A stretch of DNA of 43,496 nucleotides from an uncultured Bacteroidales bacterium (GCA_947168515.1 CAMVMF010000025.1:1-43496), one strand, 5' to 3'. Shown: positions 14,680 to 22,902, numbered from the stretch's first letter. Notes: generated by a model not told the origin, from the sequence alone. Program-made: numbers and translations.

Positions 14680-15336
14680 TTAGAATCTCAGGTATGGGGC
14701 CAGCCAATAGGTAAGGCTTGCGCTGAGGATGCCGAATCCGGCTCCGGCCAATACGTCGGAGGTCCAATGCTTGTTGTTGTAGGCACGCATGAAACCAACG
14801 CCACTGGCCACGGCATAACCTGCTATGGCGATGCCGGGATACTCCTCGCCATACTCGCGCCGGAGGATTTCGGCCCCCATGAAGGCCGTGATGGTGTGGC
14901 CCGAGGGGAAGCTGTTGTAGACACCTCCGTAGGGCCGTTCCTCTCTAAGAATGTTTTTGAATCCTAGGCTGAAAGTGGTGGCCAGTATGATAGACCCTCC
15001 GGTCAGGCTGGCCAGGTCGCGCCACTGGTGCTTGCTCTCCACTCCGCAGAGCTTCAGTATCGGCACGGTGGCCAGGGGGGCATACTGGAGGTAGTTGTCT
15101 ATGGGGAAGGGTTCGTGCGCATCACGTAGCAGCCACTGATGGATGGGTATGTCGATATGGGTGTGCAAATATTCCGATCCGGCGATGAAAGAGCCCGTGG
15201 TGATAAGGGCTGCCGGGGCAATGGCGCGAAGGGGTTGGAAGGAGTGGTCGTAGTTGCAGGAAAGTGAGTCACTCCGTTGTGCGTTTGAGGCCCAGACTAC
15301 CATTAGCATGATGATAATGAATATGACTCTCTTCAT
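14680..15336 (-). CDS. PAP2-family membrane phosphatase
   Basis: The 218-aa protein has a signal peptide or first helix (residues 1-19) and the three acid-phosphatase motifs of type 2 phosphatidic acid phosphatases: K-x6-RP in KNILREERP, PSGHT, and R-x5-H-x3-D in MRAYNNKHWTSD (the usual Ser before the Arg is Met). Family members dephosphorylate lipid phosphates such as undecaprenyl pyrophosphate or phosphatidyl phosphates on the periplasmic face. The start is 9 bp after the stop of the ComB-like gene, so the pair is likely one operon. Confidence 0.87.
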   Translation of the reverse strand: MKRVIFIIIMLMVVWASNAQRSDSLSCNYDHSFQPLRAIAPAALITTGSFIAGSEYLHTHIDIPIHQWLLRDAHEPFPIDNYLQYAPLATVPILKLCGVESKHQWRDLASLTGGSIILATTFSLGFKNILREERPYGGVYNSFPSGHTITAFMGAEILRREYGEEYPGIAIAGYAVASGVGFMRAYNNKHWTSDVLAGAGFGILSASLTYWLAPYLRF

Positions 15337-15345
15337 TGTTTAGTG

Positions 15346-16089
15346 TTATTTGGATTGTGTATGATTCACTGTGAGGACTCCGTCATGGAGGTAGGGTACC
15401 AGGGGGCAGGTGTCCTGCCGGAAGGCAAAGGCGATGTCGCGGTTAGCAGTCTCGCCGAATCCCTGCAGCCGTTTCACATGGCTGGCATGCTGCAGGCAGT
15501 AGGCGTGGGGGTCGTTGTGGCAGAGGTTCCACAGGTCCATGGCCATGTGAACGGGGTCGTGTGAGGAGGTGTATTGTCCTCTTTGGATGAGCCGTTGGCA
15601 GAGGGCTCCGGCAAAGAGGGTGTCCTCGATGCTGAAGTCGTTCTTCCAGCCGCTGCAGAGGATGACCAGGTCCTGAGGTTCTTGCAGCAACGTTTCGGTC
15701 AAAGCACTGATGTTGGCAAAACAACCGACTAGTGTGCGGTCGGCATCGCTGCCCCGGAGGATGCACACGGTGCCGTTGGTGGTGCTGTAGGCTATGCGCT
15801 GGCCATGGAGGTCCATGGCTAGGTATTCGGTCGGCGAGTTGCCGCATTCTGCGCCGTCCACTTTCTTGCCCCCACGTTCGGCGGCCCGCAGGTAACCTTG
15901 CTGGCGGTAGTGGTCGAGAGCTTCTAGATTGTCCAAAGGGACTATCTCTTCGACACCGGCAGCAAAGGCGGCGCAGATGGCCGTGGTGGCACGCAACACG
16001 TCGACAGCCACCACGGTGTGGTGCTGTTTGATGCTGCGCCAGTCGTAGAGGGCAGGAGTGAGGGACAGTTCAATCCGTGAAGCATTCAT
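15346..16089 (-). CDS. ComB-like 2-phosphosulfolactate phosphatase family protein
   Basis: The 247-aa product from ATG 16089 matches the ComB family: VVAVDVLRATTAICAAFAAG, the AERGGKKVDGAECGNSP segment, STTNGTVCILRGSDA and ILCSGWKNDFSIEDTLFAGAL. ComB removes phosphate from 2-phosphosulfolactate in archaeal coenzyme M synthesis; in Bacteroidetes its substrate is not established and no ComA or ComC neighbour is visible. ATGs at 16125 and 16101 are in frame, but the family N-terminus fits 16089. It overlaps the end of the DUF799 gene by 20 bp, implying coupling. Confidence 0.88.
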   Translation of the reverse strand: MNASRIELSLTPALYDWRSIKQHHTVVAVDVLRATTAICAAFAAGVEEIVPLDNLEALDHYRQQGYLRAAERGGKKVDGAECGNSPTEYLAMDLHGQRIAYSTTNGTVCILRGSDADRTLVGCFANISALTETLLQEPQDLVILCSGWKNDFSIEDTLFAGALCQRLIQRGQYTSSHDPVHMAMDLWNLCHNDPHAYCLQHASHVKRLQGFGETANRDIAFAFRQDTCPLVPYLHDGVLTVNHTQSK

Positions 16090-16858
16090 TGCCAAAAGCA
16101 TCTTCGTTATATTTCTCTCTTTCAATACTTCCGTCGGGATTCATCAGGAAGCTGTAGAAATTGGGGTTGGCTGAGGTGTATTGGTCTTGTTTGAACATCC
16201 AGCGGCTGGCACTGGTAGGCATATTGCGAAGGGCGAAGTCGCTCATGCCCTGCAGCAATAGGCAGCGGTGGGCCAGGCGGGGCTCCATCTGGGTGGTCTG
16301 GATAAACTTATAGTCGGCGGCCAGCTCAATGGGTTCGCCTTTGTCGTCGACGGGTTGCAGTTTGTCGCCACGTACCCAAGTGTGCATCAGCTCTTGTCCG
16401 GTCTTGACGGAGCGTAGGGTGTATTCGGCAAAGACAACCACTTCGTTGACTTCGGGTTCCTTCCATTTGTGTATGGCCACCAACAGGATGGCGTCGATGC
16501 CGTAAAGGCTGTGGAGGTCAGTAATGTTGCCCTGCATCAACTCACGATAGCTCTTGTTGTACTTCTGCAGGATGGTGTTGCCGGCCAGAGGGGGGATGGC
16601 GTAGTAGCCTTGGCTGACCAGGGGTTCCACGCAGCTTTGCTGTAGGAAGGTGGCTGCCATGTCCAGCTCTTCGTTGAGCACACGGTCTTGTGTGCTCTTT
16701 TCCTGAGGACGCTTGGTGTTGTCCTGGGTGGGAGCAATAAGGATGGTAAAGGGCTGTTCTTTGTAAAGGTCTTCGTATGTGGTCACCTTCTTCTCGCTCT
16801 TGCAGGAGACAACCAGCAGGAGGCTGATAAGTGTGATGAATATCGTTGTGTGTTTCAT
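16070..16858 (-). CDS. DUF799/GNA1162-family lipoprotein
   Basis: The 262-aa protein has a lipoprotein signal (LLLVVSC, Cys19) and resembles the GNA1162/DUF799 family: FTILIAPTQDNTKRP, LNEELDMAATFLQQSCVEPLVSQGYYAIPP, and GIDAILLVAIHKWKEP. In Neisseria and others, DUF799 is encoded with a CsgG-like lipoprotein and a DUF4810 lipoprotein, forming an outer-membrane-associated set of unknown function. Here DUF4810 lies just upstream (38 bp) but no CsgG-like gene is in the window. Confidence 0.75.
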   Translation of the reverse strand: MKHTTIFITLISLLLVVSCKSEKKVTTYEDLYKEQPFTILIAPTQDNTKRPQEKSTQDRVLNEELDMAATFLQQSCVEPLVSQGYYAIPPLAGNTILQKYNKSYRELMQGNITDLHSLYGIDAILLVAIHKWKEPEVNEVVVFAEYTLRSVKTGQELMHTWVRGDKLQPVDDKGEPIELAADYKFIQTTQMEPRLAHRCLLLQGMSDFALRNMPTSASRWMFKQDQYTSANPNFYSFLMNPDGSIEREKYNEDAFGNECFTD

Positions 16859-16896
16859 GGTGCTATGTTGGTATGGGGTTGGTTCTGTCGGCTGTG

Positions 16897-17814
16897 CTAT
16901 TCATCTTCGGCTTCGACATCCGATTCTTGGGATGCCTTTGAGGCCTCTTTTTGGGCTTTCTTGGCGGCCTTTTCTGCTTTTTCAGCTTCTTTCTGGGCTT
17001 TCAGAGCAGCCTTTTCGGCCTCTTTCTGGGCCTTTTGTTCGGCTTTTTTGGCATCGGCGGCCGCCTTTTCGGCCGCCTTCTTGGCTTCTATTTCAGCCTT
17101 TTTGGCCTCTTCCTTAGCCTTTCGTTCGGCTTTTTTGGCCTCTTCCTTGGCCTTTTGTTCTGCCTTCTTGGCCTTGGCGCGTTCCTTTTCTGCGGCTTTT
17201 TTGGCCTGTTCTTTCTCTCGTTTCTCCTTTTCCCTAGCCTTGGTTTGGGCCTTGCGCTCGGCCTTCTTGGCCTTGGCACGTTCCTCGCGGGCTTTCTTCA
17301 CGGCGGCGGCCTTGGCTTCCTTTTCTTCTAGTTGCTGCAGCTTCAGCATCTTCTGGTATTCGGGGTCGGCCTCCAGCTCCTGCTGTGCGGCCAGTTCCTC
17401 CGGCGTATATTCCACTCGGATGGAGTCGAGGGCCTTGACATCAATCTTGCTGGTGTCGAAATGGTTGTCGGCAAAAAGGTTGGGGGTGTAGGTACGCTTG
17501 AGGAATTCGACATATTTGGTACTGTTGGGGAAGAAGGTTTTCTCGTTGTTGAACATCACGTTGGCCTGCTCCTGTAGCCCCAGCTTAGCCAGTGCTACCC
17601 CGTAGTCGGCGTACTGGCCGGGATGGATGACTTGGTCCTTTAGGTTTTGGTTGATGGCTTCGGCATAGCTCTTGGCTAAAGTCAGCAGTCTTGCCTCTGT
17701 AGGCTTGTGCTGGTACTGCAGCAGCGGGGCGGGGTTATTCACCAAGGTGCCCTCGTTGTAGCAGGAGGCGGTTAGCAAGGCAGTGGCCATGAGCCATAAT
17801 AATTTTTTCTTCAT
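16897..17814 (-). CDS. DUF4810-like lipoprotein with long Lys/Ala/Glu-rich tail
   Basis: The product from ATG 17814 is 305 aa: a lipoprotein signal (LLTASC), a DUF4810-like domain of about 120 residues (YQHKPTEARLLTLAKSYAEAI, then YADYGVALAKLGLQEQANVMFNNEKTFFPNS), and a tail of about 160 residues built of Lys, Ala, Glu, Arg and Gln repeats (AKKAEQKAKEEAKKAERKAK type) ending in an acidic EDVEAEDE-like segment. The tail should be a single long helix or coiled coil, like TolA, that could span the periplasm. Typical DUF4810 proteins are only 110-130 aa. A longer frame opens at 17859 but would run into the end of rnpB. It heads the probable DUF4810-DUF799-ComB-PAP2 series. Confidence 0.75.
   Translation of the reverse strand: MKKKLLWLMATALLTASCYNEGTLVNNPAPLLQYQHKPTEARLLTLAKSYAEAINQNLKDQVIHPGQYADYGVALAKLGLQEQANVMFNNEKTFFPNSTKYVEFLKRTYTPNLFADNHFDTSKIDVKALDSIRVEYTPEELAAQQELEADPEYQKMLKLQQLEEKEAKAAAVKKAREERAKAKKAERKAQTKAREKEKREKEQAKKAAEKERAKAKKAEQKAKEEAKKAERKAKEEAKKAEIEAKKAAEKAAADAKKAEQKAQKEAEKAALKAQKEAEKAEKAAKKAQKEASKASQESDVEAEDE
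16960..17330. repeat. Imprecise codon-level repeat encoding the Lys/Ala/Glu tail
   Basis: Units of about 33-60 bp encoding KKAEQKAKEEA-like blocks recur in tandem within the DUF4810 gene, with near-identical copies around 17095-17165. Such tracts change length by slippage or recombination, so the tail may vary between strains. Confidence 0.6.
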
Positions 17815-17841
17815 CGACGTAGCATTGTTTAGTTCAATATA

Positions 17842-18227
17842 AAAAAACGGCAGCCTCATAAGCCGGGTTCTGTCCTGTCGCGGACGACAGCCTCTATCAT
17901 CAATCTACTGCCGGCGTCGCCGCCGGCCTCTATCAACCTACCCCCCGACAACGGGCGAGCCTGCCCTTCACTGTCGGTATATTTGGTCTTTCAACCCATA
18001 AGGTTTGCCATCGGGCGACATTGCTGCCGCCTGTCGTGGGCTCTTACCCCGCGCTTGCACCCTTACCCGAAGGCGGTTTCTCTTTCTGTGGCACTTGCTG
18101 TCAGCAGGACGCTTGCCTTCCTGCTGCCTTCCCGTTAGGAAGTATGGTGGCTCGTGTTGCCCGGACTTTCCTCCCGCGGTATCTGTTGGGGATACCGCCG
18201 GCGATAGAGTCAGCTGCCGTTATTTCA
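17842..18227 (-). ncRNA. rnpB: RNase P RNA (class A)
   Basis: The minus strand contains the conserved RNase P RNA segments: GAGGAAAGTCCGGGC near the 5' end (about 18160-18175) and ACAGAACCCGGCTTATGAGG near the 3' end (17855-17875). The P1 helix forms between AACGGCAGC (18213-18221) and GCTGCCGTT (17846-17854), and is followed by a T-run (17841-17846) that acts as terminator. A -7 box TATTTTTG at 18233-18240 predicts the 5' end near 18227, giving about 385 nt, normal for the class. It processes the 5' ends of tRNA precursors. Confidence 0.95.
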
Positions 18228-18637
18228 ATCTGCAAAAATACAAAAAAAAATAGATATGGTAACAATATTTTTTGTTCTCTAGAACTTTTACTGTCTTGGA
18301 ATGGTCATCCTAACGGGGGAAGACGGTGCCCCCTCCTTGCGGTTGCTGGTGCTATATCATAGTTGCCGGCATTGTTGTTTAGCTAAGGTGTTGATGGCTG
18401 AGGTACGTTCATTTTCGAGTGCCGCGGGATATCGGCATGGGGCAAAAAGTACTTGGCATCGCATCCGCTTTTTCTGATGTTTCGGCTTTTGTATGGTCCG
18501 CCAGCCTTTGGGTTGTGAGCTTGATTTCTTCTTTTTCTTCAATACTTTAATTGTTTTAGCCTTAGAAAGGATTGGGGAGGTAAAATTTTTTTTTGTATTT
18601 TTGCAACAAAAACGTGTTCTAGGTGTCTAATAGGCGA
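18228..18637. other. Intergenic region between rnpB and the sigma factor gene
   Basis: The divergent gap of about 410 bp holds the rnpB promoter (-7 box at 18233-18240, minus strand) and the sigma-factor promoter (TATTTTTG at 18596-18603, plus strand). No convincing gene lies between; the short open frames have no recognisable features. Confidence 0.55.
18596..18603 (+). promoter_or_regulatory. Predicted -7 box for the ECF sigma operon
   Basis: TATTTTTG matches TAnnTTTG with a possible TTG at about 18573 for the -33 region. The match to the general consensus suggests transcription by the housekeeping sigma factor rather than only by autoregulation. Confidence 0.6.
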
Positions 18638-19198
18638 ATGAAAACCGAAATGGAATATATCGTGGCGGGTTGCCAGAAAAGGCAGTCGACAGCGCAAAAG
18701 ATGCTGTACGAAAAGTTTTCCCCGATGATGTTGGGTGTCTGTATGCGATATACCCATTCGCGTGACGAGGCACAAGACCTCCTTCACGACGGTTTTATTA
18801 AGGCCTTTGAAAATATCGGCAAACTGAAGAACGCATCGGCTGTCGAATCGTGGTTGTATAAGATTATGGTGAACGTGTCCATCAATTATATCACCCGCAA
18901 CCGCAGAATACAGTACTCTGACTTGGACTCCATGGAGATGCAAGAAAAACTGGAGGCAGTTGATGACGACAGTCCGTTGGAGGATGGCGGATACACGATG
19001 GACCAGATTGTCTGTGCCATACAGGAACTGCCAGAGCAATACCGGTTGGTGTTTAACATGCGTGAGGTGGAGGAGATGGATTATCAGGAGATTGCCGAAG
19101 AGTTGGGACACCCCGAGTCTACCATCCGCAGCAATGTGTCAAGGGCCCGCCAGATGCTAAGAAAGAAATTATTGAATATAAAGAAAGCTACGATATGA
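18638..19198 (+). CDS. ECF-type RNA polymerase sigma-70 factor
   Basis: The 186-aa protein has sigma region 2 (LYEKFSPMMLGVCMRYTHSRDEAQDLLHDGFIKAFENI, about residues 20-65) and region 4 (IQELPEQYRLVFNMREVEEMDYQEIAEELGHPESTIRSNVSRAR, about 130-175), without regions 1 and 3, as in ECF sigma factors. It would direct RNA polymerase to a dedicated promoter set. A GTG start at 18623 would add five residues. The stop overlaps the next gene start (ATGA), the usual arrangement for a sigma factor and its regulator. Confidence 0.92.
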   Translation: MKTEMEYIVAGCQKRQSTAQKMLYEKFSPMMLGVCMRYTHSRDEAQDLLHDGFIKAFENIGKLKNASAVESWLYKIMVNVSINYITRNRRIQYSDLDSMEMQEKLEAVDDDSPLEDGGYTMDQIVCAIQELPEQYRLVFNMREVEEMDYQEIAEELGHPESTIRSNVSRARQMLRKKLLNIKKATI

Positions 19199-20088
19199 AT
19201 GACAAATTGAAAAATTATACCACTCAGCCCGATCCTGAGGTGTGGAACAAAATCCAGAAGACGCTGCGTCGTCAGGAGTTCCGCCGTCAGGCTGTTGGCG
19301 GCTCCATCGGCATGTTGGTTGCCGTGGCAGCCATTGCAACGGTGGTTTTGTGGCCGTATGATACCAAGAATGATGTTCCCCAGTCGGTGATGCCACCAGT
19401 GGCTCAGGTGACGGAAACTGTCGTCCAACCTTCGCCAGCCAATGAGCCTCTTGCCGCCCAAGCTGCCCAGCAGCGTGCTCAGCAGCAGCCCGTCATGAAT
19501 CCCACTGCCCAGCAGCAGATGGTGGTGGAGATGGCAGACCAGCAACCTGTTGCCCCTGCTGCGACAGCCGTGGCCACAATGACGGCCCCGTCCATTCCTG
19601 CAGTTGAAGAAAGCAAGGTGGAGAGCAAGCCCGCCGTTGAAAATAGGAGTGGGTCCGCAGCTGTTTCCGCTGCCAAGACCATTCCCGCTAAACCCAGGAC
19701 GGAGCCTAGCCCCGTGGTAGAGGAGGAGAGACCAGTGGTAGAGAATATCCCCTCTACGAAGGCTGAGAAGAGTACCATCAACAACGGCGTGATAGAAGAC
19801 ACTATCTTGTGGGTGCCCAATGCTTTCGCCCCCAATTCAGACAACCCGGATATCACGACCTTCCGCGCCCGCCTCAACAAGTCCGATGCCAGTGTCGCCA
19901 ACTACCGTATCACTATTTTTAATCGCCAGGGCCATCAGGTGTTCCACAGCATCGACATCAACCAAGCATGGGACGGTACCTACAAAGGTCGTGCCCTGCC
20001 TCAGGGAGGCTATGTATATGTGATCTTATACGTAGATAAGGACGGCCTCACCCACCAGCGCAAAGGCACCGTAGCATTGATTAGGTGA
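19195..20088 (+). CDS. Putative anti-sigma membrane protein with C-terminal CHU_C domain
   Basis: The 297-aa protein has a short cytoplasmic N-terminus of about 35 residues (PDPEVWNKIQKTLRRQEF), one membrane helix (about 36-57), a long Pro/Ala/Gln/Val-rich periplasmic linker (about 60-200), and a C-terminal domain of about 90 residues (ILWVPNAFAPNSDNPDITTF, YRITIFNRQGHQVF, WDGTYKGRALPQGGYVY, KGTVALIR) that matches the gliding-motility-associated CHU_C/type B sorting domain. Overlap with the sigma gene and the topology suggest an anti-sigma role. CHU_C normally ends large secreted proteins sent through the type IX system, so on a single-pass membrane protein it may be a periplasmic sensor or scaffold. 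Domain identity is firm; the role is inference. Confidence 0.8.
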   Translation: MNDKLKNYTTQPDPEVWNKIQKTLRRQEFRRQAVGGSIGMLVAVAAIATVVLWPYDTKNDVPQSVMPPVAQVTETVVQPSPANEPLAAQAAQQRAQQQPVMNPTAQQQMVVEMADQQPVAPAATAVATMTAPSIPAVEESKVESKPAVENRSGSAAVSAAKTIPAKPRTEPSPVVEEERPVVENIPSTKAEKSTINNGVIEDTILWVPNAFAPNSDNPDITTFRARLNKSDASVANYRITIFNRQGHQVFHSIDINQAWDGTYKGRALPQGGYVYVILYVDKDGLTHQRKGTVALIR

Positions 20089-20108
20089 TTTTTTTTATGA
20101 TATGTTTT

Positions 20109-20149
20109 AGGGGTATGGCTCTTTATGTGCTATACCCCTTTTTTTTTGC
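20109..20149 (+). terminator. Rho-independent terminator of the sigma operon
   Basis: AGGGGTAT-GGC pairs with GC-TATACCCCT around a loop of about nine bases, followed by TTTTTTTTT, 20 bp after the CHU_C gene. Confidence 0.9.
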
Positions 20150-20175
20150 TCGCAAGTGTTCTAGGGAAAAACAAT

Positions 20176-20300
20176 CCTCTAGTGTCGGGTATGGCTGATT
20201 ATGGGCATATAGGCTCAATCTTGATTTTGGGGACTTCTATCAATTGCCATGAGGGCAAACGCTCAATATCCCTGCCCGCAGTGTGGGGCTACTGAATGTC
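20176..20300. repeat. Truncated copy of the MITE-like family
   Basis: CTCTAGTGTCGGGTATGGCTG, GCATATAGGCTCAAT matches the end of element 2 (minus-strand reading) over about 44 bp. It then continues into a different hairpin series (TTGCCATGAGGGCAA, CCCGCAGTGTGGGGC) like that at 40500-40552. No opposite terminal repeat was found. Confidence 0.5.
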
Positions 20301-20453
20301 GTCTGATTAGCTTTTTCGGAGTGAAGAAAACATCCAATGAATGTTTTCGATAGCGAAGCGGAGAACTTTGGTGCTCTCACATTAATCATCATCTTAACCT
20401 TATTACTTCAACACCTCATATTAAGCTAAAGATTATCCGCTATCGTCCGAAAT

Positions 20454-20621
20454 ATGAAATCGCGTCTCTCGTATAGTGCCAACAATAATGCCAACAAGTG
20501 CCAGGCTATCTACTTCACAGGCAACGGGAAGTACATCACAAACGACATACCGCGCAATAGTCTCTTCTGCGTCCGCCTTGTGACCGACTATCAGCCCTCT
20601 ACCAATAGTTCTACCAAGTAG
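20454..20621 (+). pseudogene. C-terminal remnant of a FISUMP/DUF1566-like protein gene
   Basis: A 55-codon frame, MKSRLSYSANNNANKCQAIY and onward to TNDIPRNSLFCVRLVTDY, ends in TAG. The ending is typical of the Bacteroidetes paralogous domain (FISUMP, DUF1566), whose members end in SVRLV or SVRPV, as does the intact gene at 21002-21847. A strong terminator follows at 20655. The N-terminal part (normally more than 200 aa) is missing; upstream lies repeat sequence, so the gene was probably truncated by element insertion or recombination. Confidence 0.5.
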
Positions 20622-20654
20622 AAATCACCCTCATTTCAGTGATTTGATTCGTTT

Positions 20655-20685
20655 GCGGAACGGCTCCAAAGCCGTTCCGCTTTTT
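20655..20685 (+). terminator. Rho-independent terminator after the gene remnant
   Basis: The perfect 11-bp stem GCGGAACGGCT/AGCCGTTCCGC around CCAA is followed by TTTTT. Its presence supports the reading of 20454-20621 as the 3' end of a former gene. 20686-21001 holds nothing else recognisable. Confidence 0.85.
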
Positions 20686-21001
20686 ATCTAAAGGCTGCCA
20701 ACCAAAGATGTGGCTCATCCTCTAATAGCTTGGACGATATGCCAATAAGGATTCATCACCCTATTGGAAATGGCTACAGAGAACTGTGGTAAAGAATGAG
20801 CACGGGTGTTTTTGTGCTTTCAACACGATGTCGGAGGCTATGAGCACAAAGAGTCGAAAACGCGTCTCAGGCCGGCGTCCTCAGAAGGGAAACGTGAAGA
20901 GAAAGACTCTGTGGTGCGCAACCATATCAGCTAATGGTATAGGGGTGGAAAGCTCAAACGGATGGCTCGGGCATCTGGCAAGATGGAGCATTGTCCTTCG
21001 G

Positions 21002-21847
21002 CTATTCCATGCGGGGATGCACTGCGCGAACGGGCATCCCTCGATAACGCACCACGTTATCAATGTCCATGTGTTTGTACTTGTGAAACTTAAAACATTT
21101 GGCACCGTAGGTGGCGTCTACATCAATCTGATAGTCCCAGTTAGAGGTGCGGTACACTATTCCCTTATCTCCAAGAGTGTTGGTCCAGTAACTACCCATC
21201 TCGTTATAACGTTCCCAGTAGCCATCTTCTTCATAGCCTACCGCAGGCAGGAATATGCTGTTGCCGTTGCGTCCCTCGAAAACCATACCGGCCTCTTTGC
21301 CGCGGGTCTCCCACCGTTGGGTGGTGTTGTTCTTCAGCTCTAGCCATTCCTCGGGAGTAGGGGTGCGGGCTCCCTTGCCCCAAGCTATTGTGGCCACATC
21401 GTCCTCGGGCTTCAGGGTGGTAAGATTGTCCACAAGGCCGTCTTTGCCATAGTTCGGATTGGTGCAATATTTCAAGAGTTTTCCGTGGTCGCCAGGACCG
21501 GAATCGTAACGGCCTGGATAGTTTACTCCGGAATCGGTTGGGGTGCGGTCTCCCTCGGTCCAACGATAATTGCGCCATCTAAAATATTCTTTAGACTTGC
21601 TGTCGCCCCAAGCATATAGGTATGAGGTGTCCCAGTCGGAGGTAGAACCGATGTTAAACTTGGCCCACAACAGACCACTTGGCAGCCCTAGGTCCACCCA
21701 GTCGTTCTTATGAAGTTCGGCTATGCTATCGTTGCCCCCCGTCTCTTCGGCCTTGTCTTTTAACATCTGCAATGCTCCCAAAGCAAGAAGTGCTACGATA
21801 ACTAAACCCAATAGCACTTTGCCTAAAAATGATAATATCTTTTTCAT
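21002..21847 (-). CDS. FISUMP/DUF1566-like membrane-anchored protein
   Basis: The 281-aa protein has an N-terminal hydrophobic anchor (about residues 10-27) and then the repeated-in-genome Bacteroidetes domain: NDWVDLGLPSGLLWAKFNIG, YLYAWGDSKSKEYFRW, DVATIAWGKGARTPTPEEW, SIFLPAVGYEEDGYWERYNEMGSYWT, and a terminal RYRGMPVRAV. Such proteins are abundant and exported; most have unknown roles. The -7 box TACCTTTG is at 21899-21906. The charged residue after the helix suggests an inner-membrane anchor with a periplasmic domain rather than a lipoprotein, as no lipobox Cys is present. Confidence 0.78.
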   Translation of the reverse strand: MKKILSFLGKVLLGLVIVALLALGALQMLKDKAEETGGNDSIAELHKNDWVDLGLPSGLLWAKFNIGSTSDWDTSYLYAWGDSKSKEYFRWRNYRWTEGDRTPTDSGVNYPGRYDSGPGDHGKLLKYCTNPNYGKDGLVDNLTTLKPEDDVATIAWGKGARTPTPEEWLELKNNTTQRWETRGKEAGMVFEGRNGNSIFLPAVGYEEDGYWERYNEMGSYWTNTLGDKGIVYRTSNWDYQIDVDATYGAKCFKFHKYKHMDIDNVVRYRGMPVRAVHPRME

Positions 21848-21898
21848 ATCGTCTGATTGTTAAATTATTATACGATTCTTTAGGTTGTTTTCACATTG

Positions 21899-21906
21899 CA
21901 AAGGTA
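21899..21906 (-). promoter_or_regulatory. Predicted -7 box for the FISUMP-like gene
   Basis: The minus strand reads TACCTTTG, matching TAnnTTTG, 52 bp before ATG 21847. Confidence 0.6.
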
Positions 21907-22062
21907 ACTATTTTTTTGATTTATTACATAAAATAGTGTTTTTTTTCTTTGCTCAAACAGGGGTCGAGAACGTCTGTGGACTTTTGGACCGGGGGGGGGG
22001 TGAAGCCCGCCCTTGTGCCGGGGCGAGAGAGGGTACCTGATAGGCCTGGTTGTTCGGCCTTG

Positions 22063-22902
22063 TCAGAGGCTGCGGAGCCAGGCTATTTCTTGTGCCCAAC
22101 GGGTGGGGTCGGGGGTTTCGAGGATGATGGGCATGTTGTCGAAGCGGGGGTCGTGCATGAAACGCGCGAAGAACCCGTTGCCGAGGAACCCGTTGCCGAG
22201 GGTTTCGTGACGGTCGACATGCGAGCCGGCATTTTTCTTGCTGTCGTTGAGATGGATGGCACGGAGGTATTGGAAACCGATGATGTTGTCGAAGTCGTCG
22301 AAACAGAATTGGTAGCCCATCTCGGTGCTGAGGTCGTAGCCTGCTGCCAGGGTGTGGCAGGTGTCGATGCAAACGCCCACACGGCTCTTGTCGTCGATGC
22401 CGTCGATGATGCGGCGGATGTGCTCGAATCGCCAGCCGAGGTTGGACCCCTGTCCGGCAGTGTTCTCGATGACGGCGGTGACGCCCTCGGTCTTGCTCAG
22501 TGCCAAGTTCACCTCCCGGGCTATCTGGTCGAGGCATTCCTCTTCACTTATCTTGTTGAGGTGGCTGCCGGGGTGGAAGTTGAGCATGGTGAGTCCCAGT
22601 TGCTGGCAGCGGGTCATCTCGTCTAAGAAGGCATTGCGCGACTTGATGAGGTTCTCCTCGTCGGGGCTGCCAAGATTGATGAGGTAGCTGTCGTGTGGCA
22701 GGATGTATTGGGGCTGGAATCCACGCTCGGCGACGAGTTGCTGGAAGGTGTGTATCTCTTCAGCGGAGAGGGGTTTGCTGGTCCATGAGCGCTGGTTGCG
22801 GGTGAAAAGGGCAAAGGCGTTGGCCCCGATGGCTTCGGCGTTGAGGACGGCATTGCCCAAGCCGCCGCTGGCGCTGACATGGGCCCCGATGTATTTTGTC
22901 AT
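22063..22902 (-). CDS. nfo: Endonuclease IV (Nfo), AP endonuclease
   Basis: The product from ATG 22902 is 279 aa (E. coli Nfo 285 aa) and starts with the family N-terminus [22 protein letters not shown]-endonuclease family 2 signatures are present: [44 protein letters not shown] and [20 protein letters not shown] with metal-binding His, Glu and Asp residues. It cuts DNA 5' of abasic sites during base excision repair. An upstream in-frame ATG at 22956 adds unrelated residues and is unlikely. Confidence 0.95.
   Translation of the reverse strand: MTKYIGAHVSASGGLGNAVLNAEAIGANAFALFTRNQRSWTSKPLSAEEIHTFQQLVAERGFQPQYILPHDSYLINLGSPDEENLIKSRNAFLDEMTRCQQLGLTMLNFHPGSHLNKISEEECLDQIAREVNLALSKTEGVTAVIENTAGQGSNLGWRFEHIRRIIDGIDDKSRVGVCIDTCHTLAAGYDLSTEMGYQFCFDDFDNIIGFQYLRAIHLNDSKKNAGSHVDRHETLGNGFLGNGFFARFMHDPRFDNMPIILETPDPTRWAQEIAWLRSL

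Noticed and set aside
18005-18362. Short open frames over rnpB
   Set aside because: They overlap the RNase P RNA, whose conserved core explains the sequence.
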